Shown: positions 28,101 to 36,915 of the stretch, one piece after another
Layout of the letters: each line of letters opens with the position of its first letter
How positions within the stretch are numbered: position 1 is the stretch's first letter
Origin: Colwellia sp. MB3u-41
GTDB lineage: Bacteria; Pseudomonadota; Gammaproteobacteria; Enterobacterales; Alteromonadaceae
Assembly: GCF_014076845.1 (NCBI RefSeq)
Contig: NZ_JACGUT010000047.1
Location: forward strand, 310,001-374,000
Length of the DNA stretch: 64,000 bases
Reading direction: 5' to 3'
Position numbers and translations under genes: made by a program
Notes under the pieces: model-generated
The model's input: only the letters and a program-made list of their open reading frames with translations
Told to the model about the DNA's origin: nothing
Databases searched by the model: none

Positions 28101-28469
28101 GGCGCAACCACGAAAAGACAAGAAGTTGTTGATAAGTTTCAAGAAGGTGAAGTACCCGTATTTTTAATTAGCTTACGCGCCGGTGGCGTGGGCTTAAACT
28201 TAACAGCAGCAGACACGGTTATTCATTTTGACCCCTGGTGGAACCCTGCAGTTGAAAACCAAGCCACCGATAGAGCTTATCGTATTGGCCAAGACAAACC
28301 TGTTTTTGTGTACAAATATATTATTGAAAACTCAATAGAAGAAAAAATTCAAAAAATACAGCAAAATAAAGCTGCGCTTGCAAAAGCACTGTTATCTGAA
28401 GAAGTGAGTGATAATAAGTTAAGCTTAACTGATGATATTTTAAGCTCACTGCTTGCACCGCTTAGCTAG
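25161..28469 (+). CDS. SWIM zinc finger / SNF2 family helicase
   Basis: A 1102-residue DNA-dependent ATPase of the SWI2/SNF2 class. A SWIM zinc finger appears near residue 75 ([12 protein letters not shown], C-x-C...C-x-H). The middle is a long poorly conserved region. The helicase core runs from about 630 to 1080: [22 protein letters not shown] (Walker A), [10 protein letters not shown] (DEAH-like), [10 protein letters not shown], then the second lobe with [29 protein letters not shown] and [10 protein letters not shown]. Such proteins remodel protein-DNA or RNA polymerase complexes; the exact target is not known. No partner gene is close by, and the hairpin at 28487-28516 ends transcription. 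Confidence 0.92.
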   Translation: [1102 protein letters not shown]

Positions 28470-28486
28470 CCTCAAAGGTTAAAATA

Positions 28487-28516
28487 AAAAACCCTTATCA
28501 AAAAGATAAGGGTTTT
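28487..28516. terminator. Rho-independent terminator between convergent genes
   Basis: AAAACCCTTATC pairs with GATAAGGGTTTT around five A residues, 18 bases after the SNF2 stop. A and T tracts on both sides fit a bidirectional terminator that also ends the minus-strand PEP-CTERM gene (stop at 28570). Confidence 0.8.
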
Positions 28517-28569
28517 AGTTAGTTCGCTGACTTATCGACAACCTAATGCCGATAAGTAAAACAAAGTGG

Positions 28570-29175
28570 TTAACTCATTATCTTTTTACGAACCAAGAAG
28601 ATGAATCCCATTAGCATTAACACCATTGACGAAGGCTCTGGCACATCAATAGGGGTTGATGATGTCACTGAATACTCTTTGTTTCTGCTATTAATGTCAG
28701 AAAAGTCAATATTGAAATCATCCCATAATACGACATTTGATAAATCTAAAGATCCCAAACCATTACCGGCACCTACCACGTTAAAATCAACACTCGCTAA
28801 TAGAAAACGGCTTAAACCATTTTGTACTGCAAAGAGTTCATCAGACCATGAGTAACTGGTTTCTGACAGCGTTAAACTGTTTGCCATCAGGTTAATAGGT
28901 GATTGAACACTAAATCCTGGGGCTGCATCAAGTTTATCGCCAAAACGCACGGCTGAATATTCAATCATCATATTATTCCATGAGACATCAAAACCAAAGC
29001 CACTCAGCATTCTTTGTAACGCTGAGGCGTCATCTTCAATCTCAGAAATAATAAAGTTTGCTGTTAGCACATCGCCAACTTGGTAGGTATTTTGGTTTAG
29101 CTCAACAGTAATTAATGTTGCCTGACTACTTAGCGAAACAAAAAGTGTTGTTAATAGTATGATTATTTTTTTCAT
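28570..29175 (-). CDS. PEP-CTERM surface protein with cohesin-like domain
   Basis: An exported protein of 201 residues. Signal peptide 1-19 (IIILLTTLFVSLSSQA). The body at about 20-165 resembles the cohesin-like domains common in PEP-CTERM proteins: VELNQNTYQVGDVLTANFIIS near the start, then GFGFDVSWNN, IEYSAVRFGDKLD, and ASVDFNVVGAG. The C-terminal sorting signal is DVPEPSSMVLMLMGFIFLVRKK, complete with VPEP, helix and basic end, so an exosortase should process it for anchoring or release at the surface. It follows the dockerin-ended nuclease gene by only 45 bases and is probably transcribed with it. The cohesin assignment is by pattern, without a structural test. Confidence 0.8.
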   Translation of the reverse strand: MKKIIILLTTLFVSLSSQATLITVELNQNTYQVGDVLTANFIISEIEDDASALQRMLSGFGFDVSWNNMMIEYSAVRFGDKLDAAPGFSVQSPINLMANSLTLSETSYSWSDELFAVQNGLSRFLLASVDFNVVGAGNGLGSLDLSNVVLWDDFNIDFSDINSRNKEYSVTSSTPIDVPEPSSMVLMLMGFIFLVRKKIMS

Positions 29176-29220
29176 GATTACGTCCTTTTTAATTATGTAT
29201 TGAGTAACTTAAAATTATTT

Positions 29221-32200
29221 TTATTGTGTTGCACAGCGCGAACGCGTACACAAAGACATTAATGCTCTTCCATCACGACCATTTACTACGTTGTCTTGAT
29301 TAAAGTCGTATTTAATATCGTTAAGCTCGCCGCTGCGGATCAGCATCGAGAACTCTCTAACATCATTTATATCAATATCACCATCTGCATCAAAATCACC
29401 TACCAGCTCAACTTGACTATTTAAGTTAAGTAAAACGATAACGGGATCATGGTCTGATGCTCGATAAGCATCTTCAGCAAAATATTTTGATAATTGCTCT
29501 GATGATTTAAATTCGGTGTTGTAATCGAAAATACGAGGTTCATCAGCGTTGATATGCCAAACCGTTGTATCAACGACTTGCCTAGCCAAATCATTACTGG
29601 CTAGTGCATGATCTAAGTAACCTATTTCACCACCAAAACTATAAGAATAACCTGCACTGCCCATATGCTCAGCGACCAAGTTATGGTAATTACTGGCTGT
29701 TATCGCATTGATTGGATCTTCTTTACCGTAAGCATTTAAGTCACCAATAATAAGAAAATCAGTATCTGCAGATCCCGTAGGGTTAGTATTTAACCAGGCT
29801 GCTAATGCGCTGCCTGCTTGAGTTCTCAGTTCATTCCAGCATCCTTGTCCATCACCTTGATCAAGGTTATTACCCGAAGCACTGCCACAACTGCCTTTTG
29901 ACTTAAAGTGATTAACGGCAATCGTTAATGTTTCATCAGTCGCAATTTCTTTAAACGTTTGTACAAGCGGTTGACGATTACCAAAATCAAATGGACTCTG
30001 ACTTGTCGTGACCGCATTACCGATTAAGGCAACGGTCGCTGGCTTATAAAGTAAACCCACAGTAATTGCATCACCACCGACACCAGCTTGATTAAGGCTA
30101 ACGTAGTTATATGCTCCTTCACCTAACTTGAAATTTAACTGCGAAACAAGTTCAGCAATAGCACTAGTACTGGCAAAACCATCGTTTTCTAGTTCCATTA
30201 AGCCAACAATATCGGCATTAATTTCAACAAGAGCAGAAACAATTTTACTACTTTGACGGGTAAACTCTTCAAAAGTATCAGCCCCTCGAGCGGTTGGAAA
30301 ACCTTGACCCTCACCGTCTCCATTAAAGTAATTGAGTACATTAAAGCTAGCGACTTTTAAAGAACCACCGCCGCTAATATTGGGTTGTGACGTTCTCGCA
30401 TTACTCGCGCTAAATTGTGGTGTTACGGTTGGTAAAACACGGAAGGTACTGTAGCTATAGTCAATAACTCCGGTTAAGTTAGCAACGGAATCGCCTAAAC
30501 GTAGCGTATTCTGATAACTTAACCCTGGCGCAGGAAATGCCACGTTATCAGGGTTTTGCGTATTATTCATATCGTCGAGGGTGATACGATTTCGGCTATT
30601 TTTATCCGCTAAAGCAATAGCTTGTTCACTGCCTGCGTTATAAATATTGGTAGGAAGTATCAAGCGTCCATTTGATAAGGTTAACTGACCAAAGCGTGCT
30701 AAGTTATATGTATCACTGACTTTTAATGTCTCAGAAAAACTAACCGCCATACCTTCTATTGTTTCCCAATAGTCGTTACTAATAACAGGTAAAGACACCA
30801 TTGTCGCTTCAATAGATTCACCCACACCACAATCAACAAAAGGCGTGGTCGCGGTCAATTGTGTACGACCAAAATTTTCTTTAACGGTACCGTTTATTCT
30901 GACTTTATTACCTTGGGTAGGAAAGTTTGTAATATTACTAAAATAAACAAAAATGGCTTCAGAGGTTGTGGTATCAGCATCAGTGTCAACGGTTTCTTCT
31001 TGCACAAAGTAACCATTTAAACTTGGCACAGCAAAAGTAACGGTACCTTCAATAACCTTAACCTCGCCAATAACCGTTGAATCACTGCCGCTGCCTTGAA
31101 TGGTATGAATAAAATCAGCTTCATCACCACACATACCTATGACAGGCGAGTCACCGGGCTCTGTAGTTGGTGGCGCTGATAGATGTACGCCTAAATTCTC
31201 AAAAGTATCTTTTGGATTTGACTGCCATTGGTCAGCTTTAATAAATTCATCTGTTCGGTCGCTGTCACCCGAGTTTACTGAAGCTAAACGAACTAATGAA
31301 GTATCTTTACCCCAATTTTGTCTAACGCCGTAAGTGCCAACATTATCAATAATGATATCGCCATGAACAAGTTCGATATAATCATCACCGTTGAAATTAA
31401 TAGCACTGACAAAATGGTCAATATAAGGGATTAAGGTAGAGTCATCTGCGATTTGAGTTGAACCAAGTACTACAACATCATTGGCAAGTAACTGCCCTGT
31501 TAATGTATAGCTACTGGTGACAGACGGACTGCCATTAGCATAAAAGTTGAATTGGTAATCGCCTAAAGCAATCGTTTCATTGGTAGGGTTATAAATCTCT
31601 ACCGCTTTATTATAGCCTGACCCTTCAACATATTCAGAGAAAAACAAATCAACGCCGGGTTCTACTGGATCAACCGGGTCTACCGGATCTACCGGATCTA
31701 CCGGATCTACTGGGTCAACATTAGAACATGATGAACTATAAAGTGTTGAAATCCACTCAGGGTGGTCAATAAACGGGTTACGATTTCCTTGAAACTCATA
31801 AATTTTGTTATTTCGGTTAATTTCAAATTCATCAACAGGGTCTGCTTCGCTCCACGCTAAAAGCGTACATAATTTACCTAACTTTGGCTCACCACCAGAA
31901 GTTAGCATATCAACAACGTGTAAATCAGGTGTCACCGAGTCTAATCCGGCATAGCGCGTATCCATATATAGCACTATACGTGCAACATCACCTTTTACTG
32001 CCCCTCTTGGCTCAAAAGAATTACCGTCGACACGATTTTCTGGTGACTCTGGTAAAGGTGCGTCACTGTTATCAAAGTCTAAATTACCTCTTGATGAGTT
32101 AACCGAAATATCAGTAGGTCGTAAGTGATGAATATCTGAATAAGCACGTGCACTAGAACTTGGGAAACCATGGCTTTTTGCCCATACATGTTCGCGATTC

Positions 32201-33165
32201 CAGTTATCTGGGTTGGTTGATTGTGGACCGCTACCGTTTGAGAATTTTGCTTTAGAAATGCCACGGTAAAATAATATAACATTATCGGCGTTAAGGGGAT
32301 CTTCATCGGTAACCGTTAAAGCGGTCCAGGCTTCTGAATAAGTTAATTGCTTATGATTGGCAGAAATAACATCATTGATGTTAATGCGTATCACCTCTGC
32401 ACTTTGTTCAGAATTGATCGCATTAATAACGGGTGCATAATAAGTAGCATCATCAAATTCAGCTGCACTTGCTATCCGGCCCAAGTCCGGGCAGTTAAAG
32501 CAAGCATCAGTGACGAGGTTACTATCATCATTGCCTCCTCCATCGACAATACCCGAAGTAATAAAAACATCATCTAAACGGATGTATTCACTGCCTGAAT
32601 TATTAGCCATCGACACTTTAACTTGCAAAGTGCTTCCTTCAGGAATGACTTGGGTGATGGTAACCGAAGTAAAGTCATCAATTAACGTATGACTATCATT
32701 TCCCTTACCTTGCCAGTTCTCTACCCTGACAAAGGGACCGTTATCTATAGCGTATGAAAGATCAAAAAAGTCTGATGATTCGTGATTTCCATTTTCCTCA
32801 GCTAAAACAGATAGCTGAATGTTAGTCTTTCCTTCAATGCGAATAGGCTCTGACAGCCAATCAACACGACCATCGACATCTCTTGCCTCAAGGTTGCTAT
32901 TGGTTACTTTAAACCAATCACTGTTCGCCGTTAATTGAGCATTACTAATATCAATAGACCAACGCGTAACACCGCTCATATCAAGGGTATCAAACACGGC
33001 ACCTTTATTATTTAACGGTGTGTCATTAAAATCTTCTGACCATAGTGTTTCGCCACTAAATGCACTATGAGTAACGAAGGTTGAAGCAACACAAAGTGCG
33101 ATCAAACTTAAATTTAATTTACCATAGCCGAAAAATCGACTTGGCCTTGCCTGACTATTATTCAT
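29221..33165 (-). CDS. Secreted two-domain nuclease: endonuclease I + ExeM/NucH, with C-terminal dockerin
   Basis: A 1314-residue exported DNase. Signal peptide 1-37 (LSLIALCVASTFVTHSAFS). About 40-210: a beta-sandwich domain. About 225-490: endonuclease I (EndA/NucM type) with NREHVWAKSHGFPS and DIHHLRPTD. A VDP-repeat linker is at about 482-502, then a lamin-tail domain (FFSEYVEGSGYNKAVEIYNPT) to about 625, an OB-like region, and an ExeM/NucH endonuclease/exonuclease/phosphatase domain at about 925-1250 (SFNVLNYF, LMELEND, NHFKSKG, GDLNAYGKEDP, SDHDPV). The last 60 residues are a type I dockerin with two calcium loops (FDADGDIDINDV and FNQDNVVNGRDG). ExeM-type enzymes usually end in a membrane anchor; here a dockerin takes that place. 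It likely degrades extracellular DNA for nutrients or biofilm turnover. Confidence 0.9.
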   Translation of the reverse strand: MNNSQARPSRFFGYGKLNLSLIALCVASTFVTHSAFSGETLWSEDFNDTPLNNKGAVFDTLDMSGVTRWSIDISNAQLTANSDWFKVTNSNLEARDVDGRVDWLSEPIRIEGKTNIQLSVLAEENGNHESSDFFDLSYAIDNGPFVRVENWQGKGNDSHTLIDDFTSVTITQVIPEGSTLQVKVSMANNSGSEYIRLDDVFITSGIVDGGGNDDSNLVTDACFNCPDLGRIASAAEFDDATYYAPVINAINSEQSAEVIRININDVISANHKQLTYSEAWTALTVTDEDPLNADNVILFYRGISKAKFSNGSGPQSTNPDNWNREHVWAKSHGFPSSSARAYSDIHHLRPTDISVNSSRGNLDFDNSDAPLPESPENRVDGNSFEPRGAVKGDVARIVLYMDTRYAGLDSVTPDLHVVDMLTSGGEPKLGKLCTLLAWSEADPVDEFEINRNNKIYEFQGNRNPFIDHPEWISTLYSSSCSNVDPVDPVDPVDPVDPVDPVEPGVDLFFSEYVEGSGYNKAVEIYNPTNETIALGDYQFNFYANGSPSVTSSYTLTGQLLANDVVVLGSTQIADDSTLIPYIDHFVSAINFNGDDYIELVHGDIIIDNVGTYGVRQNWGKDTSLVRLASVNSGDSDRTDEFIKADQWQSNPKDTFENLGVHLSAPPTTEPGDSPVIGMCGDEADFIHTIQGSGSDSTVIGEVKVIEGTVTFAVPSLNGYFVQEETVDTDADTTTSEAIFVYFSNITNFPTQGNKVRINGTVKENFGRTQLTATTPFVDCGVGESIEATMVSLPVISNDYWETIEGMAVSFSETLKVSDTYNLARFGQLTLSNGRLILPTNIYNAGSEQAIALADKNSRNRITLDDMNNTQNPDNVAFPAPGLSYQNTLRLGDSVANLTGVIDYSYSTFRVLPTVTPQFSASNARTSQPNISGGGSLKVASFNVLNYFNGDGEGQGFPTARGADTFEEFTRQSSKIVSALVEINADIVGLMELENDGFASTSAIAELVSQLNFKLGEGAYNYVSLNQAGVGGDAITVGLLYKPATVALIGNAVTTSQSPFDFGNRQPLVQTFKEIATDETLTIAVNHFKSKGSCGSASGNNLDQGDGQGCWNELRTQAGSALAAWLNTNPTGSADTDFLIIGDLNAYGKEDPINAITASNYHNLVAEHMGSAGYSYSFGGEIGYLDHALASNDLARQVVDTTVWHINADEPRIFDYNTEFKSSEQLSKYFAEDAYRASDHDPVIVLLNLNSQVELVGDFDADGDIDINDVREFSMLIRSGELNDIKYDFNQDNVVNGRDGRALMSLCTRSRCATQ
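31661..31719 (-). repeat. Nine-base tandem repeat coding for the VDP linker
   Basis: Some six to seven copies of a 9-base unit (minus-strand GTAGATCCG with variants) code for Val-Asp-Pro repeats linking the endonuclease I part to the lamin-tail part of the nuclease. Repeat number could vary between strains by slippage without breaking the frame. Confidence 0.8.
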
Positions 33166-33959
33166 TCTATCTCTCCAGATTTATAATTACTATTAGCTAA
33201 AAAAGACGCCTGTTGGTTAAAGTTCCAACTTTATACTGAACGTCTAATGTTACAATTTTGTTATTTTCATATAATATTTTTGAAAATATTGACCAAATAG
33301 TCAACCATTAATTGCATAAAAAACAGTCACTCCTGCAAAAGTTATCCAAGTGGTCAGGTAGAACAAGGGATGTAGACTAATTTTATTTTGCAAAATATCA
33401 AAGAGTAAGTGAATAGCGTGTTATTAAAGAAGACAAAGGAAGTGAAAAAATATGAATAAATAAAATAGAGCACGATATGTCATTTCTCATCGTTAAACTG
33501 ACGATAAATACGCATGATAAATTAAGGAGTAAAGTCGTTAACTGCCCCCCTCCATGTTAATCAACTATAAAATAGTGACGCGCGACTATGGTCACAAGAG
33601 CATATGCAAATAGTGATGGTTAGCCCCACTTAAAAAAATAATTGAATCAATCTTTATTTTATGCACGAGTTTTTGTATGGGTATTTAAAATGCCAAACAG
33701 CTTACTATGTATCAATCTACTATTCACAAACATTTAGTACAGAGCCCATTTTAACCTAGTACAACCTGTACGGTAACGCACAGAGCTAGAGATAATGAGA
33801 CGATACAATTTGGTTGTAATGTAATTAGTATTCAATTATTTAATCGGTATCCCCTTTGACCGTGATCGTCTTAGTGATTGTTTTCGCTTAAGAGTGGGCC
33901 ATTAATGTTGTTTGGTTAAAGTCAGTTGTGAAATCTAATTCATCAGTCAGGAGAAGGTA
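33166..33959. other. Long gene-free stretch upstream of the nuclease operon
   Basis: About 790 bases without a supportable gene on either strand. It should contain the promoter of the minus-strand nuclease operon. I found no strong repeat or operator. Its length next to two broken PRC-barrel genes suggests past gene loss. Confidence 0.4.
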
Positions 33960-34250
33960 ATGTTAATCAATTTAAAAACATTAAGCGGTAGCAGTATTCA
34001 TGCTTTAGATTTAGATGATAAAAAAGACTTAATGTGGGATACCTACAATTGGTCACTGCGTTGTCTTGTCGTTGATACACGGGATTGATTTCCTGGTGGT
34101 AAAAAGGTGCTTATTATGCCTGGGCATCTTGAAACTTTAAATTGCCAAGATTAAACAGTCACCTGTAATCTTGATTTGGCAAAGATAAAATTTTGCCATG
34201 AATATAAAGTTGATAAATTGAAGGATGCAGATTATCTCAAAGCGTTTTAA
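33960..34250 (+). pseudogene. PRC-barrel protein remnant with two nonsense codons
   Basis: ATG 33960, preceded by AGGAGAAGG, opens a frame of 96 codons to TAA at 34248 that is broken by TGA at 34086-34088 and by a TAA near 34153. The product would read MLINLKTLSGSSIHALDL, WSLRCLVVDTRD*FPGGKKVLI, then KIKFCHEYKVDKLKDADYL. The VDTR-W-PGGKKVLI pattern is the PRC-barrel core, the first stop falling exactly on the conserved Trp (TGG to TGA). It is shorter than the two-domain relative at 36916-37616. Confidence 0.72.
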
Positions 34251-34429
34251 AACACACTAATGTCTAATTAATAGCCCTATTGAATTTACTCTTCTTAACC
34301 TTACTCTATTATGATGAGTAAGTGATTTCTAAAAATAGAAGCTACTATAAATATTAATATGGCTCACAAACGTAACATGTAGTTGGCGAGTGGCTTTATT
34401 CCATTGACCAAAAAAACAAGGACAAAGAA

Positions 34430-35815
34430 ATGCAAAAAAAAGACGACAATACAACGTCCAATAACAAGCATGTAACCGAGTGTTTATATGGTAGTGAAAC
34501 AGCCAAAGCATTGACTAATTTCACCATTAGCGATCTAAAAATGCCGCGCGCATTTCTTTGGGCGTTGGGAACGATAAAAGGCAGCTGTGCACAGGCTAAT
34601 CAAGAGCTGGGACTGCTCGATACAGATAAATCTACTGCGATTCAATTAGCGGCTAAGGAAGTGGCTGATGGCTTTCACGATAATCAATTTCCCATTGACG
34701 TATTTCAAACAGGCTCTGGTACCAGCACGAATATGAATGCTAATGAAGTCATTGCTTCATTAGTCAAGTTAGCTAGTCACAATACAATCAACGTTCATCC
34801 AAATGATGATGTAAATATGGGGCAAAGTTCTAACGATATCATCCCTTCTTGTATTCATTTAAGTGCTGCAAAACTTGTCGCGGAACAGTTACTGCCCTCG
34901 TTAGATCATTTGCGTAACACCTTAGATGAAAAAGCCAATGAACATCATGACACCATAAAAACAGGCCGTACGCATTTAATGGATGCGATGCCGCTGAGTT
35001 TTGCCCAAGAGATAAGTGGTTGGAGTGCTCAAGTTAGCTATGCATACGAACAGCTTAAAAATAGCTTATTCAGTTTATGCAAGCTTGCTATTGGTGGCAC
35101 TGCCGTTGGCACAGGCGTTAACACACATCCGGATTTTTCCGCTATTGTTACTCGCCTATTAACAGCAAAAACAGGGTTAACATTTATACCCGCTGAAAAT
35201 CACTTTAGAGCAATAAGTGCTCAAGACACTGCCGTACATATAAGTGGCTTACTTAAAACTACCGCGGTTAGTCTGAGTAAAATTAGCAATGATATTCGTT
35301 GGCTTAGCAGTGGACCATTAAATGGTTTAAATGAAATACAGCTATCCGAACATCAAAAAGGCAGTAGTATTATGCCAGGTAAAGTCAACCCTGTGATACC
35401 CGAGTCTGTATTAATGGCCTGCACGCAGGTAATAGGAAATGACACAACCATTACCTTAGCAGGACAATCGGGTAATTTTCAGCTCAACACCATGTTACCT
35501 TTAATTGCTCATACTTTAGTGCAAAGTATTCAACTGCTCAGTTCAAGCAGCACTGCACTTGCTGATAAAGTTATACAAGACATGAGTGTAAATCATTTGA
35601 TGATTAATCAAAATTTAGTCAAAAACCCTATATTAGCCACCGCATTAACAAACTTGATCGGCTATGAAAAAAGCGCGGAAATAGCCCAAAAAGCCTATGC
35701 ACAGAAAAGAAGCGTCTTAGATGTTGCCAAAGAGCTAACCGATATCAGCGAAGTAGAACTTATTGCCCGATTAGACCCCAAAAGACTCATAGGTAACGAT
35801 GGTGCGATTAAATAG
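34430..35815 (+). CDS. fumC: Fumarate hydratase class II
   Basis: A 461-residue enzyme of the fumarase/aspartase superfamily that interconverts fumarate and malate in the TCA cycle. Conserved blocks are TGSGTSTNMNANEV (about 95-108), SSNDIIPS, GRTHLMDAMPLSFAQE with the catalytic His, and the signature GSSIMPGKVNP with the catalytic Ser. The iron-free class II form tolerates oxidative stress. The N-terminus is unusual: the family normally begins with a conserved E-D-x-x-G segment before LYG, while this protein has a polar MQKKDDNTTSNNKHVTE lead. AAGGAC lies 6 bases before ATG 34430. Aspartate ammonia-lyase is a less likely alternative. Confidence 0.88.
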   Translation: MQKKDDNTTSNNKHVTECLYGSETAKALTNFTISDLKMPRAFLWALGTIKGSCAQANQELGLLDTDKSTAIQLAAKEVADGFHDNQFPIDVFQTGSGTSTNMNANEVIASLVKLASHNTINVHPNDDVNMGQSSNDIIPSCIHLSAAKLVAEQLLPSLDHLRNTLDEKANEHHDTIKTGRTHLMDAMPLSFAQEISGWSAQVSYAYEQLKNSLFSLCKLAIGGTAVGTGVNTHPDFSAIVTRLLTAKTGLTFIPAENHFRAISAQDTAVHISGLLKTTAVSLSKISNDIRWLSSGPLNGLNEIQLSEHQKGSSIMPGKVNPVIPESVLMACTQVIGNDTTITLAGQSGNFQLNTMLPLIAHTLVQSIQLLSSSSTALADKVIQDMSVNHLMINQNLVKNPILATALTNLIGYEKSAEIAQKAYAQKRSVLDVAKELTDISEVELIARLDPKRLIGNDGAIK

Positions 35816-35934
35816 TCAGCATTTGTAGTCAATTTAATTGATACAGATTCATTATAATTTAATGAAAAATGTTTCCTAACCACTCCCATAATAGTTAGCA
35901 TTTTTACGCTGTAGTGTCGGTTCAATGTACTTTG

Positions 35935-36807
35935 TTAACCAGAGGAGCCAAGCATTTTTCCGACACAATTTTTACCACTACTTTTGACCTTATACATTAC
36001 ATCGTCAGCCTGGCGAATTAATTCAGACGCGGTAATAACATCCGGATCACGTATGCATGAAACACCAATACTCACGGTGATCTTTGGTCCATTTTCCGAG
36101 CAGTATCTACTCACTTCCATTCGTAACCTTTCTGCCATTTCAGCGGCTGAATCAATCGCAGTATCAGGGAAAACAATAACGAACTCTTCACCTCCATAAC
36201 GTACAGGGAAATCGGCATCACGAATAGTTTTTTTGGTTATTCTCCCCAGTTTTTGTAGTATCTCGTCACCAAATTGGTGACCATAAACATCGTTCACTTG
36301 CTTAAAGTCATCGATATCTAACATAAGCAGGGAAAGACTTTTGTTATATCTACTATGTTCAGCAACCATCTGTTCCAACATAAAGTCCAATACACCATGC
36401 AAGTATAGTCCGGTCAACGCATCACGGGTTGCCATAGCAGCTGCGGCTTCAATGCGCAGATCCCCCATTATTTTTGGGCTCGAAATATCGCCAGAAATAT
36501 TAGAGAGATAGTCAAGCGCGGACACAAGCATACCCATATCACGGTTAAGTTTATTTTTTAAATCTTTCCTATGTTTAACGATTTTATGCCAAAGATTCGA
36601 TGCTTTTTTTTCTGTATAAATTTCATGCGTCAAACGAAACATCAATTCTGAAAAGGTATGGCCAGTAGAAGCGTCCAAATAGCTCTTTAACAAAGCAGGT
36701 TTACGCGAGAACTTATCAATTGAATCTGAGGTAAGTCTGTCAGTTGATTCAATATCAACGAGCATTCGTTTTGTATTATCATCCGGTAATGAATTGTTAG
36801 AGTTCAT
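35935..36807 (-). CDS. GGDEF diguanylate cyclase
   Basis: A 290-residue cytoplasmic protein whose C-terminal half (about 125-285) is a GGDEF domain: TRDALTGLYLHG, LLMLDIDDFKQVND and RYGGEEFVIVFPD. The active-site GGEEF is intact and RDAD, five residues before it, is the product-inhibition I-site (RxxD). It should make cyclic di-GMP. The N-terminal 120 residues are helical and charged (HKIVKHRKDLKNKL) without a recognised sensor or membrane helix; this half recalls the N-terminal helical domains of thermoresponsive or stress-type cyclases, but I cannot name it. An AGGAGG-like site precedes ATG 36807. Confidence 0.9.
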   Translation of the reverse strand: MNSNNSLPDDNTKRMLVDIESTDRLTSDSIDKFSRKPALLKSYLDASTGHTFSELMFRLTHEIYTEKKASNLWHKIVKHRKDLKNKLNRDMGMLVSALDYLSNISGDISSPKIMGDLRIEAAAAMATRDALTGLYLHGVLDFMLEQMVAEHSRYNKSLSLLMLDIDDFKQVNDVYGHQFGDEILQKLGRITKKTIRDADFPVRYGGEEFVIVFPDTAIDSAAEMAERLRMEVSRYCSENGPKITVSIGVSCIRDPDVITASELIRQADDVMYKVKSSGKNCVGKMLGSSG

Positions 36808-36915
36808 GAGAGCCTCCTTTATGTCTAAAGCGCTAAGTAAAATTCATAAAAACCTAATAAAAAATACCAAGCGAATGGTGAATAATTTTTTGTTTAACTC
36901 ATTTGTCATCTCTGT

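Noticed and set aside
31661-31719. CRISPR-like tandem repeat
   Set aside because: The unit is 9 bases without spacers and codes for a VDP linker inside a gene.
34430-35815. Aspartate ammonia-lyase or argininosuccinate lyase
   Set aside because: The signature is shared, but TGSGTSTNMNANEV and overall length match class II fumarase better.
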